Part shown: positions 51,921 to 64,000 of the stretch, piece after piece | How the letters are laid out: each line of letters opens with the position of its first letter | How positions within the stretch are numbered: the stretch's first letter is position 1 | Assembly (NCBI RefSeq): GCF_003590095.1 | Contig: NC_039481.1 | Location: 13,609,895 to 13,673,894, forward strand | DNA from: Trichoplusia ni | Lineage: Eukaryota > Arthropoda > Insecta > Lepidoptera > Noctuidae | Length of the DNA stretch: 64,000 nt | Reading direction: 5' to 3' | The notes under the pieces: model-generated | Databases searched by the model: none | Seen by the model: only the letters and a program-made list of their open reading frames with translations | What the model was told of the DNA's origin: nothing | Position numbers and translations under genes: made by a program

Positions 51921-53700
51921 GTTTCGAGAACTATCGTGACTCGTGAGTGCATACTTGTTATATTGATTCGTGGAATTTTATTATTAAACATAAAAAAAAA
52001 CCTTTGAGTATGTAACGTATCTACGTTTTCTACTTACTTTAAGTGACTAAGAATGTATGATCTTGACTTAAATAATGTATTAAGTGTCCCTGTATTTTTT
52101 TGTGAAATTTACTGTTATTTGTAAATTTCTGCATGGTGTATCCTGCCCCTAATATTCCAAATTCATGCATAATTCCAGTACACGTGTGACCTCAAAGGTC
52201 ATATCCAATTAAGTCAGTGCGAGTTCTCCTAAGCCTTCAGGACCCTTCTAAGTCACGTATGTCCTCAATTTAATTACAATCCAATAGTTATGCCTGTAAT
52301 AAGACGTCCGTAACCCGTAACAATATCTGTTGATGATTTTTGACAAACATTTTGTTGCTGTTTATTGTGAAAACGACAACAGAAAAAGCATAAAATTAGA
52401 ATCATTTCGAACAATCCAAGTAAGATCTCATTGAAAGGAAAACTTCAATAACAGTCACCGATGAAAAAATCGCTTAAATATGAAAATTAGTTTTCTCTGC
52501 TACAAGTCACGTTCCATCCTGTCATTTTTATAAAGAGAGCTAAAGATTTACAAAATCATGAAACGTTATTAACAGCCATTACAAAACCTGCAAGTATAAT
52601 TTTCATATGGACCGATGTTGAGCAGACTTTCATCAGTTTCATCCCTCAGTGATAACCTTTCGATGTCATCAGTCACCATCCATCACTCACAAGGAAATTA
52701 CATCGAAGATTAATAAAGCCATTAAAGTCGACATTTCAACTTGTGACCTCCTCGGTTTTGAAAATGGCATCAGTTAGGATTTGACACTTCATATTTTATG
52801 ATGCGTTGAGTTATATTTCATCTCTCTACACCTCTTCGTCAATTTAAGTACCCCTTAAGGTGGAAAAGAAATTTTTGGACAAAGAATTCTGGTACTGAAA
52901 TCGATATCGATTTGATGTCGAAAATCTTTGCTCTTTTAAAGCATAAACCCTTTTTCAGTTTCCTGTGCGGTTAACCGGAACAAACTCAAATGAAATACAA
53001 TTTCAAACCAAAAAGAGCAACACGCTAATTGGTGGATCTGCTTTAAAACTTTAAACAAATCCTACGCAACGTAAACTAAACTTTCACAATTCAACTTTGG
53101 CATTAAATTTACAGAACTCAATTTTTATTTGTAACGAAGGATATTGCACCTTAAAGTTGAAGAAATAGGATTGAATAACATTCCAGCGGTTGCGGATTGT
53201 AACCCTTGTTTTGACAACTCATTATTGGTATGTTTCTAATTGGGCAGTTCGTTTCGTACTCGTCTATCGGCTTGATACAACCGAATTCGGTACGCATTCC
53301 GTCTGTTTATGTTTGCTAAAGATATTTTCGCGTTTGAACAGCTGATTGCGTGCGATGAGGTCACCCCGCGAATCCAAATTGGATGATGTAAACTCAATTT
53401 TGATTCCATCAAGACTGAATTTTTGGGGTGCATAAAATATTTCAGTAACTATTTTAAATTATTCTATTTCAGTGTTAAGATTTCAATTTGATGGTAATTT
53501 AATTTCGAATATTTATGGGGCCACTGTACTTTAAAATTGGATGTGTTGAGTGGCAAATATTTTCTTTAATATTACATTCTCTAAGCCTACAAAACTCTCC
53601 AAATTGAGGCACTTAAAACTCATATTATATCCAACACAACATCATTTCATCTGACGTCGTTATTAACGTTACATATTAAAATTTCACCTAAAACAACAGT
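51921..53700. other. AT-rich non-coding stretch with a small ATCGATATCGAT palindrome
   Basis: No gene is seen. A perfect 16-bp palindrome (AAATCGATATCGATTT) at 52898-52913 resembles paired DRE-like TATCGAT cores and could be a binding site. Confidence 0.4.
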
Positions 53701-53734
53701 CGCACCAAAAATAAATCGCGTACCCTTGACTGCT

Positions 53735-53753
53735 TTAAGCGGGAACCGCTTAA
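53735..53753. repeat. Short GC hairpin TTAAGCGG-GAA-CCGCTTAA
   Basis: Perfect 8-bp arms at 53735-53742 and 53746-53753 around GAA. It contains GCGGGAA, which resembles an E2F-type word. It precedes the CpG-enriched stretch to 54540. Confidence 0.6.
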
Positions 53754-53866
53754 TTTTGTCAAACAGACCTCTACATTTTGACGTATATACGAACGAGAGC
53801 AGAATAATGAATTGTGACGTTGCCTGAATAACTGATTAGGAACAAACCGCACCTGTTGTCAGTTTA

Positions 53867-54540
53867 TTGTACGATGTTTTTTGTTCATTAAATGTTTGCG
53901 TTGTTACATGCGGTGATTGGACTTGTGAATATGGATATGGAAATTGTGAGCTTTTAAAAATGCGAGACGAGGATATGTACTTTCTTCAGTGTTTCAACTT
54001 TTCCGATATATGTATTCATGTTTATGAACAGATCTACTGTGTTATTTTGTTTATGAGTGTTTTAAAATGTATTATTTTTGTTCGCTATCTTAACTCCTTT
54101 TTCGCATATTGCCTTAATAACCAAATAATTATTCAGCATGAAATACAAGTATATTTCATCAGTATCAAAAAACGAACGGCTCGAGCGCATACAGTAAGCA
54201 AAAAAAAACATTTCGTCGCCAACCAAGTTTCACAAACAATTTATTCCACACATAACCGTCCCGAAAATTATGTAAATCTCCACGACTAACAAATGGATGT
54301 AAACATTGAAAATGTTGACGGCAATAATTGCAACACGATTATTCAATTTGACGTTTTGCAATCAGCGGGCACAAACGAGCAAACACTCGTAATCAAACAT
54401 GCCCGAATCGATTATCAACTCGATTCAATTCGGCCGATAACGCGGTGTGTCCGATTCGATACGAATTTATATCATTCACTCGTAATGATTGAGTTTTATA
54501 ATCGATTCTGTTTGTTTCGATATGTTGATGTTTAGATACC
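53867..54540 (+). other. Two consecutive chance-like frames and a CpG-enriched patch
   Basis: Frames of 140 codons (53867-54289) and 80 codons (54293-54535) lie four bases apart on the plus strand. The first is rich in C, F, I and Y, as AT-rich chance frames are; the second has a more protein-like composition but no motif. The DNA from about 54290 to 54540 is CpG-enriched with repeated 'cgatt' and 'cgattcg' words, which fits a conserved regulatory element as well as an exon. Confidence 0.25.
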
Positions 54541-54889
54541 TTATCCGTTGCAGGCTTTTAATTTAACTGGTGTAATAAAACATATTTGATAGTTATTTAC
54601 TTTTACCAATAAATTTAATATTTCGTTATTCTCTTCCATAACTATACCTATTAAATTGAAGTCAAACCTTGAAAAGTTCCGGCCAAACCACCAATTTCCT
54701 GTGCCTAAAACTTTAAATAACCAACAAGAGAATCAAAGTTCGAAAGCAAAATTAATGCCGAACATTATAATAATAAATGCGACTCGCAGGATTTAGCGGG
54801 ACTCAGTAGCGTAACGAAACGCATATAATATAACTATATAAAAGCAGATAGTAAAACTAGTTCCACTATTAATCCCGGGAGTGTGGAAC

Positions 54890-54970
54890 TGTAGTGATGT
54901 GCAACGGAACACGATATGCAGGACCAAGTTCTGAAGTGTTCCGAGATGTTCCGCTCGGAATATAGCCGTG
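54890..54970. repeat. Possible hAT-like terminal fragment
   Basis: 'tagtgatgtgcaacggaac' resembles the start of insect hAT elements (TAGTGATGTGCAA-type ends), and 'tgttccgagatgttccgctc' downstream is internally repetitive. No matching inverted end was found nearby, so it would be a truncated copy. Confidence 0.25.
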
Positions 54971-56110
54971 AATAAGAATTAGTGAGCCAACTGTTTTAAT
55001 GTTTGACAAGTGTTTCTCTTAATGTATATTTTATTTAAACTTTTGTAAATTCAAGTTCGAGATGAAAATTTTATATTCAATTGAATTTTTCTGCGAAACT
55101 TTATCAGTTTGTCGGCTGTAACCTTTATAAGCACGCCTGCAATATTCTTGAAATAAAATTACTCTTTAGTAATACATGAAAACAAAATTGTTTTCCAACC
55201 TCTCAAATATCAGAGAATATTTATTCATGACTCAGCGTAGTTTAATATATCTAGTAACATCACTAAAACACGAGACTATTCTCCAGAGCCTCGTAACTTA
55301 CTCTCCTTTTATGACACTATAGAATATTTTAAGTGCATTAAAGCGTCCGAAACGTAAAGGGGGCTTAAGGGGTCGTGGGGAGACACTGAGAATTGATGAT
55401 ATAGATTAAAGGTTGGCAGACTTAGACAATACTGAAGCCCGTCTCACAGAGCAAAGAGATGGAAATTGAATCATATATTTGGAGAGGTTTGTAAACGGCA
55501 ATTTCATTCTGGCTGTCAAGTAACGTTAGATCTTCGGTGTGATTGATAGACTTTGATTGTTTGCGCTTTGTGTTGTGTACTGAAACGGTTGATTGAAATT
55601 AAAACATTCGGAGGTTGCTTTGATATCCCGGTAGCTTTCGGAAAGAGAAGTCTTATATGTAGAGTACGTTAGTAAATGGAAATGGTTTTGTGATCTCATT
55701 TGCTTGCAAATTATTTTTAGGTTTCAACTCGATAGAAAATAACTACTTATAATGACACTTATGTTACATATTTTTAACAAACATTACGAATTTAGTATGC
55801 ACCTATTACTTAGGTAAAATGTTTAAATTAAACTTATTTAGTATTCGACTGCCTGGCAAATATATATCAGTTTCATTCTAAAGCATCCCAATCAAAGATC
55901 ATCCATATAAACTAAACCTTGTTACTAACACAACTAATACAATAAATTCATTTGAAACAGACATACATAGAAGCAAATTTCCAACACCACACATTTAACA
56001 TCTCAAGTTATACCAAAATACATTTCTGGAGGCAAGGAGAACCTAAATGATCCCCCTATTGTGCGGAACACAAATCGTCGATGCAGATTACAAAGGGCCC
56101 TAGGGAGTGA

Positions 56111-56284
56111 ACAGTCGCTCCGAGGAAAGCCCTCCGATCCCATTGTGATGAGCTCTTTGTCTTATTGGATAAGGTTCAAGTGATGAATGACAGCGAAGGT
56201 ATCACAGTAAACGATCCTTTTATTGGGGAAAAAGAAACGTTAGAATTTGTTGATGACAAACATGAAGATGTTCAATTACTTTAA
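56111..56284 (+). pseudogene. Short acidic open frame, possible exon or pseudogene remnant
   Basis: A 57-codon frame without an initiator at its edge runs to TAA at 56282. It includes MNDSEGITVNDPFIGEKETL and is acidic and balanced in composition. The same frame then stays open for 40 more codons to TGA at 56405, starting KVDDGLAVEIEEFGSS, so one stop splits a longer protein-like frame. A decayed gene or transposon piece would look like this, but so might chance. No homology was recognised. Confidence 0.2.
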
Positions 56285-57367
56285 AAGGTTGACGATGGAT
56301 TAGCTGTCGAAATCGAAGAATTTGGTTCCAGTTTAGTTTCGTTTTTTCGGCTGTCAGTGTTACATGTTTATCTGAGTTTTATCAAATTGGCTTGGGAACA
56401 ATTTTGATGGTATCTATACTCCATAGATTTAAAATTCTTGTTTTTTTTTATACAAACAATAAATAAATAAGTAAACGAGTGATGTATTTAAGTGGTAAAT
56501 TTGATTTATTTGGGTATTATTTATTGCTGTATCGATATATTAAAAAAGCACCCATCAAATTTCATATCGTTTTAAAGTAAGTTACACCTAAAAAAATGAG
56601 TAAGTCTAGGTGTATTACTTAAATTATAATACTCGTACATAGTTTTTAATATAGATGTCTTTCGAAAGTGGTCAAAGATTAAATTTCAATAACGTTTTCC
56701 AAAATGTTTGAAGCTTTAGATTTTTTCATAAACTTAGTAATCTTCGGATTCCGTAGCTGGAAAGTTTTGAGCTTAGACCAACATTATCCTAAACCGCTTT
56801 ATCTGACTGTTTGATTTATAGTTAGTAACTTTACTGAGCGTTTCAGTAACTGAACAAATTGATTCAGCCTAAGTTTTGTGAACATTAATGTAACTTAAAT
56901 GCATCGTTTTATTATTTATTGCTAACCTTATTGTCAACCAATAACTGTTTGGTATGAGTTATGCTTTTGTTAAAATACCAATAGGATTTATGAAATTTTG
57001 ATTTATGTATAAACGGATTTTTGATTTATTTATTTTACCTTTAATATTCTGCAGTATCTCAGCTAAGTAAATTTATTAATAAATAGTTGTTTCAGCTCTA
57101 TCTTGTATCCCTTCATATTTATTGAAAAGTGTTCGTTATCCAACTTCCGATCATTATTCTTTTAATTTAAATTTTACAATTAGTTAGTTTTACCTTTTCT
57201 TAAAAATATTGCAACATGCGAAGAAAAGAAAATGTCAAACGGTTTAAATTTTGTGATGCATGTTGCTAGTTTATTGTCTTTGTTTTTTTAACCATTAAAA
57301 TATGCTTTACGGCTAATATTAGTTAAATTGCGTGGTGGACAATTTCAAACTTTCCCAATACGACAGT

Positions 57368-57412
57368 TTTAGGCCGGTGCCCAGCAGTGGGACATGTATA
57401 GCCTGGTCTAAT
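57368..57412 (+). repeat. Lepidopteran 'cccagcagtggga' repeat fragment, plus orientation
   Basis: 'cggtgcccagcagtgggaca' followed by 'tgtatagcctgg' is the canonical form of this family's 3' part. The copies at 18333 and 26476 are inverted relative to it. Confidence 0.65.
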
Positions 57413-58169
57413 AAATTAAATTGACTAGAATTAGGTGTATGATTTCTCCGAAACAAAATCGCGGCTACCTAGTTATACCAATTTCCTTCGCAAGACGGAT
57501 GCGGTTCATTCTCATGAACAAATTAACTGACACGGCCATTTAATAGGATAATACCACACTTCATACAATTTGTGCTTATTGAATGACTGCCCACTTAATT
57601 GTGGACGTGCTTTGTCACTCATATGTTAAATTTTAGATCTTTGTCGAGATAAGAATCTTGAATTTAAATTCTTAATTGGCAATTGGGACGACAATGCTGG
57701 ACCATTTAAAATACATGACTTTTTCAAAATGTCTATTATGCAACTCAATTGGGTCATTTCTTTCTCGAAATCTAGCTAAAATCTTCAAGTATAAAAATTA
57801 AGAATCTTCAAGACCAAACCAGACATAAAAAAAGATGTTCATTTAATAAAAAAACGACGTCTATACACAAATATTACGTCAATACTAATCTAATTGATCT
57901 AAAACGCTGACAAATTATAAAATAAAATACCTATAACAAGTTAATTTTGTTCACAAAAACGTAATTGATCAACTTTCCAATACAATTTATCGTAAATACT
58001 GGTTCAGTTTTATTAAAATACGTGTAAGTGGTTAACAATAAATCCAACTTCGATCAACTTATTTTATTTTTATACAATTTCAGCTTCAAATTAATTTCTC
58101 TTACTAGTAATATTTTTTTAGTAACTTTTATGAGGATAACTCATTGCTAAATTAATTTTATGTGTATTT

Positions 58170-58276
58170 ATCGGACTCGCGACCCGTCGCACCGTCAGCT
58201 CATGATTAAGGACTCCAGTAGAGACCGAAACTAGTCGGGCAAACCCAATAAATACGCGTGAGTAAACCGTTGCATC
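58170..58276 (+). repeat. Lepidopteran dispersed retroposon fragment, copy 2
   Basis: 'gaccgaaactagtcgggc', 'aaacccaataaatacgcgtg' and 'agtaaaccgttgc' match the minus strand of 1054-1155. This is the better-preserved copy, and a leading part ('ggactcgcgacccgtcg') is present. Confidence 0.65.
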
Positions 58277-59429
58277 ATTTAATATATAATTATATTTTAC
58301 CTTTTTGTAATTTTATTTTACCTTTCATAAATAAACAGATTCTCTTCAGTCTTTATATGTATTTGCAATCCAGATCTTATCTCCCTGATAGCATACAAAC
58401 AGTTCATTTCATTAATATAGAGTTGATCAAAGAAACTGTAGATACTCTTAATTGATTAGTGAGATAAGTTATCATGTGCATAAGGAAGCGGAAGCAAATG
58501 ATACAAATAACCAAGCTTTAGTGTATCAAGCTGGACTGTACGTCATTTATATCGAGAAGACCGTTAATGAAGTATTCTGAGACTATTGATGTTGCAAATT
58601 ATGTGATTCAAGCTAAATACATGGCCTGATACGAAAAACGTACGAAAAATAATAATGTAAAAAAAACGTAAAAGTTAGTCAAGTTTGGTGTAGTTAGACA
58701 GCAAACATTTTGAATTATTAGATTCGATCTATGAATTTTCAAAATATGTACAACGAGTTCGTATCACTCTAAAACACTTATTCTAGAGACAATTGAAGAT
58801 GAAGCTGCAATATACACTGATACCAATACAGTCATTCAATCTTACTATGATGACGTCAACCATTCCAATTGTCTAGTATGGACTATGGTCACTAAGAAAA
58901 CCATTTACAATAGCAGAGTTATAACCAATCATCTCTCAAAACAAATGCTGAATGCAGACCCTATTCCCACTGTATTTTAAAACTTTGAATCAAGGTTATA
59001 AGGTGATTCGGGCTTGAGACCGTTAAAAATGAATAAATCACTAATGTGGTGTGAACACGACTTGACGTTTTGTGGTGTCACAAGAAGGAATGTTGAAGAT
59101 GACGGTTCTGTCAATTAGAAAGTTAACCACGGGTATTAATGTGTCAAATTATATGGCTGGGTAGTTGCAGTATGGGAAGCTTTGTAATTTGATGTAAATT
59201 TCATTAATTTGGTGCAATTTTTTATTGTACTGTATGACGTTATGATTTTTTTTCTTTACTTGCATCATTTTATATTAACTTTCTCTCTCTCTTCTCTCCT
59301 TTTGCCTTTGGGATATCTACACAATTTAACACATTTTTGTGACTTATAACATTCGCTATTACCCCCAACAAATACGCACCTCTTATCATTTCTCTCTCAA
59401 CAATCTTTAAACTTTCTCACAACTCAAGA
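58277..59429. other. AT-rich non-coding stretch
   Basis: No gene is seen. A CT-rich run lies at about 59279-59299. Confidence 0.45.
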
Positions 59430-60375
59430 ACATCTAGAATCAAACTGCGGTCACGGTCATCAATCTGCAGCGTCTTCCTTATTGAGCCATCGTCACTCCC
59501 ATCTGCATTAACGCCATGAACCGTGTAAACGTCTTATAACAACGTGACGCGAACGAAAGCGTTATTTAATGCCATTATAATGTCCACAATTTGTGAGCGT
59601 GGGCCTTGATGCTATCACATGGTGATAAGTGGAAGAATCGTCGCACTCCCACATTTTACTATTAAGTTGCTCAGCTTGTGTAATTGACTGATGGATTCAA
59701 CGGTTTTCGTTTAGCGGTAGGCATTTGGGATACATCGGCTTAAAAGAGGCGAAGAAATGTTTTTTGTTAAATTGACCCAAAATTTCAAAGTTTAACCAAT
59801 GCCCATACAACCGCAAATCAATTTAAACATAAAGTCTTATTGTACATACACAAATATCCAATTTGCTTATTGTAAAAAAATAAAATCAGAACACCACCAA
59901 ACGTATACAAAATTCTCTGAATTCGTTTTACTCGGACGAAATTCGTGATATTTTTCGGCCAAAAATCACGAGGTGGCCCGATAAACCCCTTCAAAGCGTT
60001 TGAAAAGCGAAAATTGTAGTTAAAACCGAATATTCTGTGTAAAATCCTTAAAGGTTTTAATTATACTAAGTGGCGACTGGAACGAAGGGAGACCGACATC
60101 AATCTATTTAATGTGAGATAGCTATACCACCTGCTTGGTGCAAAACGATGTATCCGTTTGCCACACCATTCATTACCGGGCTAACGAGAGTTTAGTAACG
60201 ATATTTGAAGCTGGAAGCGTCGATAAAACGCGAACAAGCTGCAATTTTCGGTTTGCAATTTGGCACTGGAATGAGATCGATGTTTTGCGCCATTGCAGGA
60301 CGTCAACAGCGCAATTGGCATGCCACCTCCCGGCAAGTGATTTGATGACGACTCATTCTTTTCCCTTAATTAAGT
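59430..60375. promoter_or_regulatory. CpG-enriched stretch, candidate regulatory cluster
   Basis: Three patches stand out from the AT-rich surroundings: 59430-59660 ('cgtgacgcgaacgaaagcg'), 59930-60000 (with an imperfect 'cgtgat...atcacg' hairpin), and 60120-60370. The 83-codon frame at 60135-60386 follows the last patch but has no recognisable domain. Conserved non-coding elements are my preferred reading. Confidence 0.25.
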
Positions 60376-63300
60376 TATTTTATTAGAAAACAAATATAAA
60401 TTGGATTTTTAACTATCCAATAAGGAAGAAAACACAATAAAGCAACTCGCTATAAAACTACCGTGCCAGCTCCTCTGTACAAGTATTATTTCCAAGCACT
60501 TTAAGTTACCGTTAACTTCCAACAAATTTATTCTTAAGAAACTTTCAGAACATAAACGAATGCTAATCTTATTTGAACATGCTCTAAACGTTAAGTGCTT
60601 CATAATAATTAATGAATTCGTTCAAGCAAGTCATACTTATGATTAGCATGCACTTGCATTCTAATAGCTTCAGCAAATAGACCTTCACGATCATATCGCT
60701 AATGACATACTCCATCGCAGCTTTTATCATAACCAGCTTCTAATTAAATACAACTTGAAGCGCAATGTACTATAAATAAATTCAAAGAGGTAACCCCTAA
60801 ATAGGGCGGTCAATGTGCCCTCACGCGCTCTCAAGACGCTACCCGACAGATTTGAAAAGTGTCTCCTCCAGTCTCCCGCGTCAAATTAAGTAGACTTTTT
60901 CAGTTGGTCGGATGAATTTTAAATTAGATTAAGCCCCAGGCCGATCGTGACGGCGCAAAGAGTATGAATGATGACTTAAAATATAGGTACATTGTACGAA
61001 ATGTATATCAAAAAGCAACCAATTTTGGTTGAGCTCTAAGAGTTTTGAATTCCATTGATGCTTAGGTTAAGGTACAATGGTTGTGTAGTTACACAATCAT
61101 TTTAGAATTGAAGCAATGTATACTTTCCGGTGTTGGTATAATTGTATGTTTGTGTGTGGGGTCCCGTTAGACGCATCGCTGCAACGGTACGTCGATTACA
61201 AACGGATTTCCTGGGTTTGGTTCTCGAGAGTAGAATTTTTAGCGGTGGATGCCCAGGCGACTGGTTTTTGTGTAGCTACAGATTCGAATTGCATTGCTAT
61301 TGGAGATAGTAATGTTCTGTAATTATATTGTTCAATCGGTTGCGGTGGATCAAATGAAAGGGGAAAAAACAATATAGAAACCTCTGCCGTTCTCACATAT
61401 TGTTTGAATCTAAAAAAAGATGTCCATGACTGATAATTTAAGTCGCAAGCTCTTCTCTATTAAGCTCATAATTATAACCTTCCTCAAGACTTCCCATTCA
61501 CTTACACTATTGATGTTCAGACTTTTTCAAAGAAGTAGGAAGACTTAATCAGATTTGAAGTTTCTCTGTCCATTTACTTGCAAATCGTCAGTTATGTTAG
61601 TTGGAGTAACTGAAGCGGTCTTGTCAGTTGGCGTGTTCTCAGCAAGTTATGGATATATCAAGCGCACGCTACGAATTTATGATCTTAATTAAATAGCAAG
61701 TGAATGGAGTTGGATTGTGCCCAAAACTTGTTCTCTATGGCTTGTCATAGACATGGTAATTTTTTTTTGTCATTAGTCTATAGATGACTATTAACATGAG
61801 TTTTGCTGCAGGTTAACTCAAAAAAATTAAAGGACCATTATAAGTAAAAGAAAAGCGATAGTCTTAAAATAAATTGAGACTTAAGACATTAATTTGATCC
61901 TAGTTTGTTCAATTTTCATAAAATTTTCAATTAAAAAGCTTGAAAACAATTATGTAATCTTCGTCAAAAACTAATTACTTATGACCAATTCAAGTAATAC
62001 TTAATTTCCAACTTAGGTACCACTAAAATGATTAACCCCACAAACGAGAATAAAATGGAATAGAATATAAAAATTCTCACGAATCCAGTTTGGATAACTT
62101 CCAAATTGTGTGACAATGACGCTGTTAGTGCACCCGTCAAAAATGGCGCGAATTTCATAAAAATGTCCAACTGTCAGTGGTTAGTTTATGACGCACGTCG
62201 TATTATGGCTGCCAATATTTGCTCCCTACGATAGAACTGTATTCCATACGTGTGTAGATAGAAAGTAGATTCATTTTTTTTGAATAAGTCTTTAGGGCTA
62301 TTTAGTTAATTGTTAATAACACGCTTTTTTGTTTAGTATTATCATGGAAGCTATTTGTGGCAATGATTTAAGATCATCAAAGCAAATCCAGAATAGTTCT
62401 TAACTTTTCAGTGTCTATTAAATCCCCTAAACAAAAAAGTCAACATAACATTTTTGCGCCAGCAAAATTACTTTCAAAGGAACGCCAGTTTTCATTTCCT
62501 CAACAAAAAACTAATCAACCCTAAATTGCTGACTATTTGTTTAGGTGTGTACGTACCAAGAATTCCAAAGCCACGTGTCTTGTATTGGGGTCAAAAATAT
62601 GCAGCAGCAGTGACAGGTTAGTGCCCTACAAATGCCAAGCTGACCCATTTACCCCATTGGCATTTGTAGCGTAGGGTTTGCCAGGTGCGCAATTAGAGGG
62701 CTGAATTAACTGGCACATTATTGTTTATTCTCTTTCTTTTCAGCGTGTAAGCGGAAAAGGGTATTTATTCACATGGTACAATAGTACAGCCCCTAAATAA
62801 AAATCTGTCTGTCGTAGATTGTAATGTTAAAATGTTTCCACTTTATCCAGGGACATAGTAATTGTTTCCTATTAAGATAATCCAATAACGTCTGTCTGGG
62901 GAATGTAACTGACTGAATGAGTCTCGGTTGGCCGTGAGGCTGGGAGTTTATAATAAAAACATAAAAAGAGGCGGTATTTATTTCATTTTGGAAGTTACTT
63001 GTAGTTTTCTTCTCAGAAAATGCACTCAGCAACCCTTGAATTGGATATCAAATTTTAAGTGCATTTTCTTTACTACGTTGGCTTAAAAAGTGATATTTTG
63101 ACTACTATTGAATGTCTTAAAACAAAAAAAAAACGAGTGAAATGGTCAATCGCGATATCCACGTGCCAAATAGAGATAGGTGTATCAATTGGCAAAATTG
63201 GCAGACATCCGAGTTTAAACCGCCATTCTCTGGCAATAGTTATGATACGTCCATCATTATATATTCGACTGTACCGATACGTGAAACAGAGCACCGTAAG

Positions 63301-63390
63301 TACTGGCGGAGACAAAAGTTCTAGAAAAAAAATCGAATAAGTCCAAAATTCAGAAACATACCTACAATCTATTGGGTTTTGAGAAAATAT
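60376..63390. other. Non-coding stretch with one hairpin
   Basis: No supported gene; frames at 61116-61322 (plus) and 61196-61396 (minus) overlap and lack motifs. A perfect 13-bp inverted repeat lies at 62626-62638 and 62657-62669, around 18 bases. Confidence 0.4.
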
Positions 63391-63583
63391 ATTTTTTACC
63401 GGCTGCTATTCAGACATCTTTGACGGTGACAGGTAGTAGGTTGAAAATCAGGCAACCAGTCTAACTAAGGGGTATCGTGTTGCCCAGGTAACTGAGTTGC
63501 GGAGGTCAGATAGGCAGTCCCTCCTTGGGAAACACACACCCCAAGATAGTTGAGAAAAGGCTGGGCTGATGATGATTTTTTTA
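63391..63583 (+). repeat. Lepidopteran retroposon 3' end with GATGATGAT tail
   Basis: The series 'ggcaaccagtctaac', 'ggtatcgtgttgcccaggta', 'actgagttgcggaggtcaga', 'taggcagtccctccttg', 'agttgagaaaaggctgggct' and 'gatgatgattttttta' is a well-known moth retroposon 3' end. It is truncated at its 5' side and diverged. It carries the family's end in the opposite orientation to 42980-43053. Confidence 0.8.
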
Positions 63584-64000
63584 TTTGCGACACATTATCT
63601 TAAAGTCTATTGATAAACAAGAAACTGAAAATAATCAAACTCCCAATCACAGTAAATATACAAATTGATACATTACAATGGTTACTCATATCTCTAATAT
63701 TTAGTTCAAAATAAAAAGCCTTACGTCGAACAATAAAACTTTTGTCGCTTACTGTACAGTATCGTTTAATTCGTCCCATTAAGGCCCGTATCACAGATTA
63801 ATACATCCGCAGTATCTTTGTGGAGCGATTGTAGGACCAGATGCCCATCACTCATGGGAGGAAACAATTAACTGCTTTGTTGCTGAAGTCTTACTTCATC
63901 TATGCCAATCATACCCTTTCACTTGAAAAACAAAAGAAGGAAGAGTAGTGAAGAAAGTAGTGTTTTATTTCAACATTACTCACATTGGAAGACCAAAAAA
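63584..64000. other. Non-coding right edge
   Basis: No gene or repeat is recognised; the 64-codon minus frame at 63600-63794 has no motif. Confidence 0.4.

Noticed and set aside
53867..54289. 140-codon ORF as a gene
   Set aside because: Composition dominated by C, F, I and Y with no motif or splice support; looks like a chance frame.

Overview
The window is AT-rich eukaryotic DNA from a moth or butterfly (Lepidoptera), probably a moth. The call rests on dispersed repeats whose wording is typical of lepidopteran genomes: retroposon 3' ends reading on one strand 'gaagccgaccccaac' (42980-43053, minus) and ending in GATGATGAT (63391-63583, plus); the 'cccagcagtggga' repeat (18333, 26476, 57368); tRNA-related SINE-like copies (13130, 29641, 40271); and the 'ccgaaactagtcg...acgcgtgagtaaaccg' repeat at both ends of the window (1054 and 58170). 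I saw no bacterial features such as ribosome binding sites, operons or dense long ORFs, and no tRNA, rRNA, known miRNA or CRISPR.

I could not identify one complete cellular protein-coding gene. The longest open frames are 145, 140 and 132 codons, which is close to background for 64 kb, and most have odd composition. The window is therefore either a gene desert or lies inside a very long intron. One weak but coherent model is a plus-strand transcription unit. It would start in a CpG-rich patch near 14.1-14.6 kb, have a splice donor at 14619/14620, and carry recursive-splicing-like AG|GT junctions at 19373, 42248 and 51911.

Layout: 1-159 is the N-terminal end of a probable retrotransposon ORF on the minus strand, cut by the window edge. 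1.0-13 kb is non-coding apart from repeat fragments and small hairpins. 14.0-15.9 kb is the most structured non-palindrome region: CpG-rich patch, candidate donor, a 132-codon frame with a faint OTU-like look, a cluster of GC hairpins resembling a Helitron-type end, and a G-quadruplex tract. 21.49-22.38 kb holds the most striking object, an 890-bp foldback with two apparently perfect 339-bp inverted arms, twelve copies of a 10-bp motif, and a second near-perfect hairpin inside its 212-bp centre. 26-43 kb holds retroposon pieces and isolated CpG-rich patches that may be regulatory. 51.48 kb has a 42-bp spacerless perfect palindrome. 54-60.4 kb has further CpG-rich candidate regulatory patches, and a lepidopteran retroposon 3' end lies near the right edge.

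The genes do not form a pathway here. What can be read is a record of mobile elements, many only recognisable as fragments, laid over non-coding DNA, plus candidate regulatory or splicing signals that would need RNA or comparative data to confirm.
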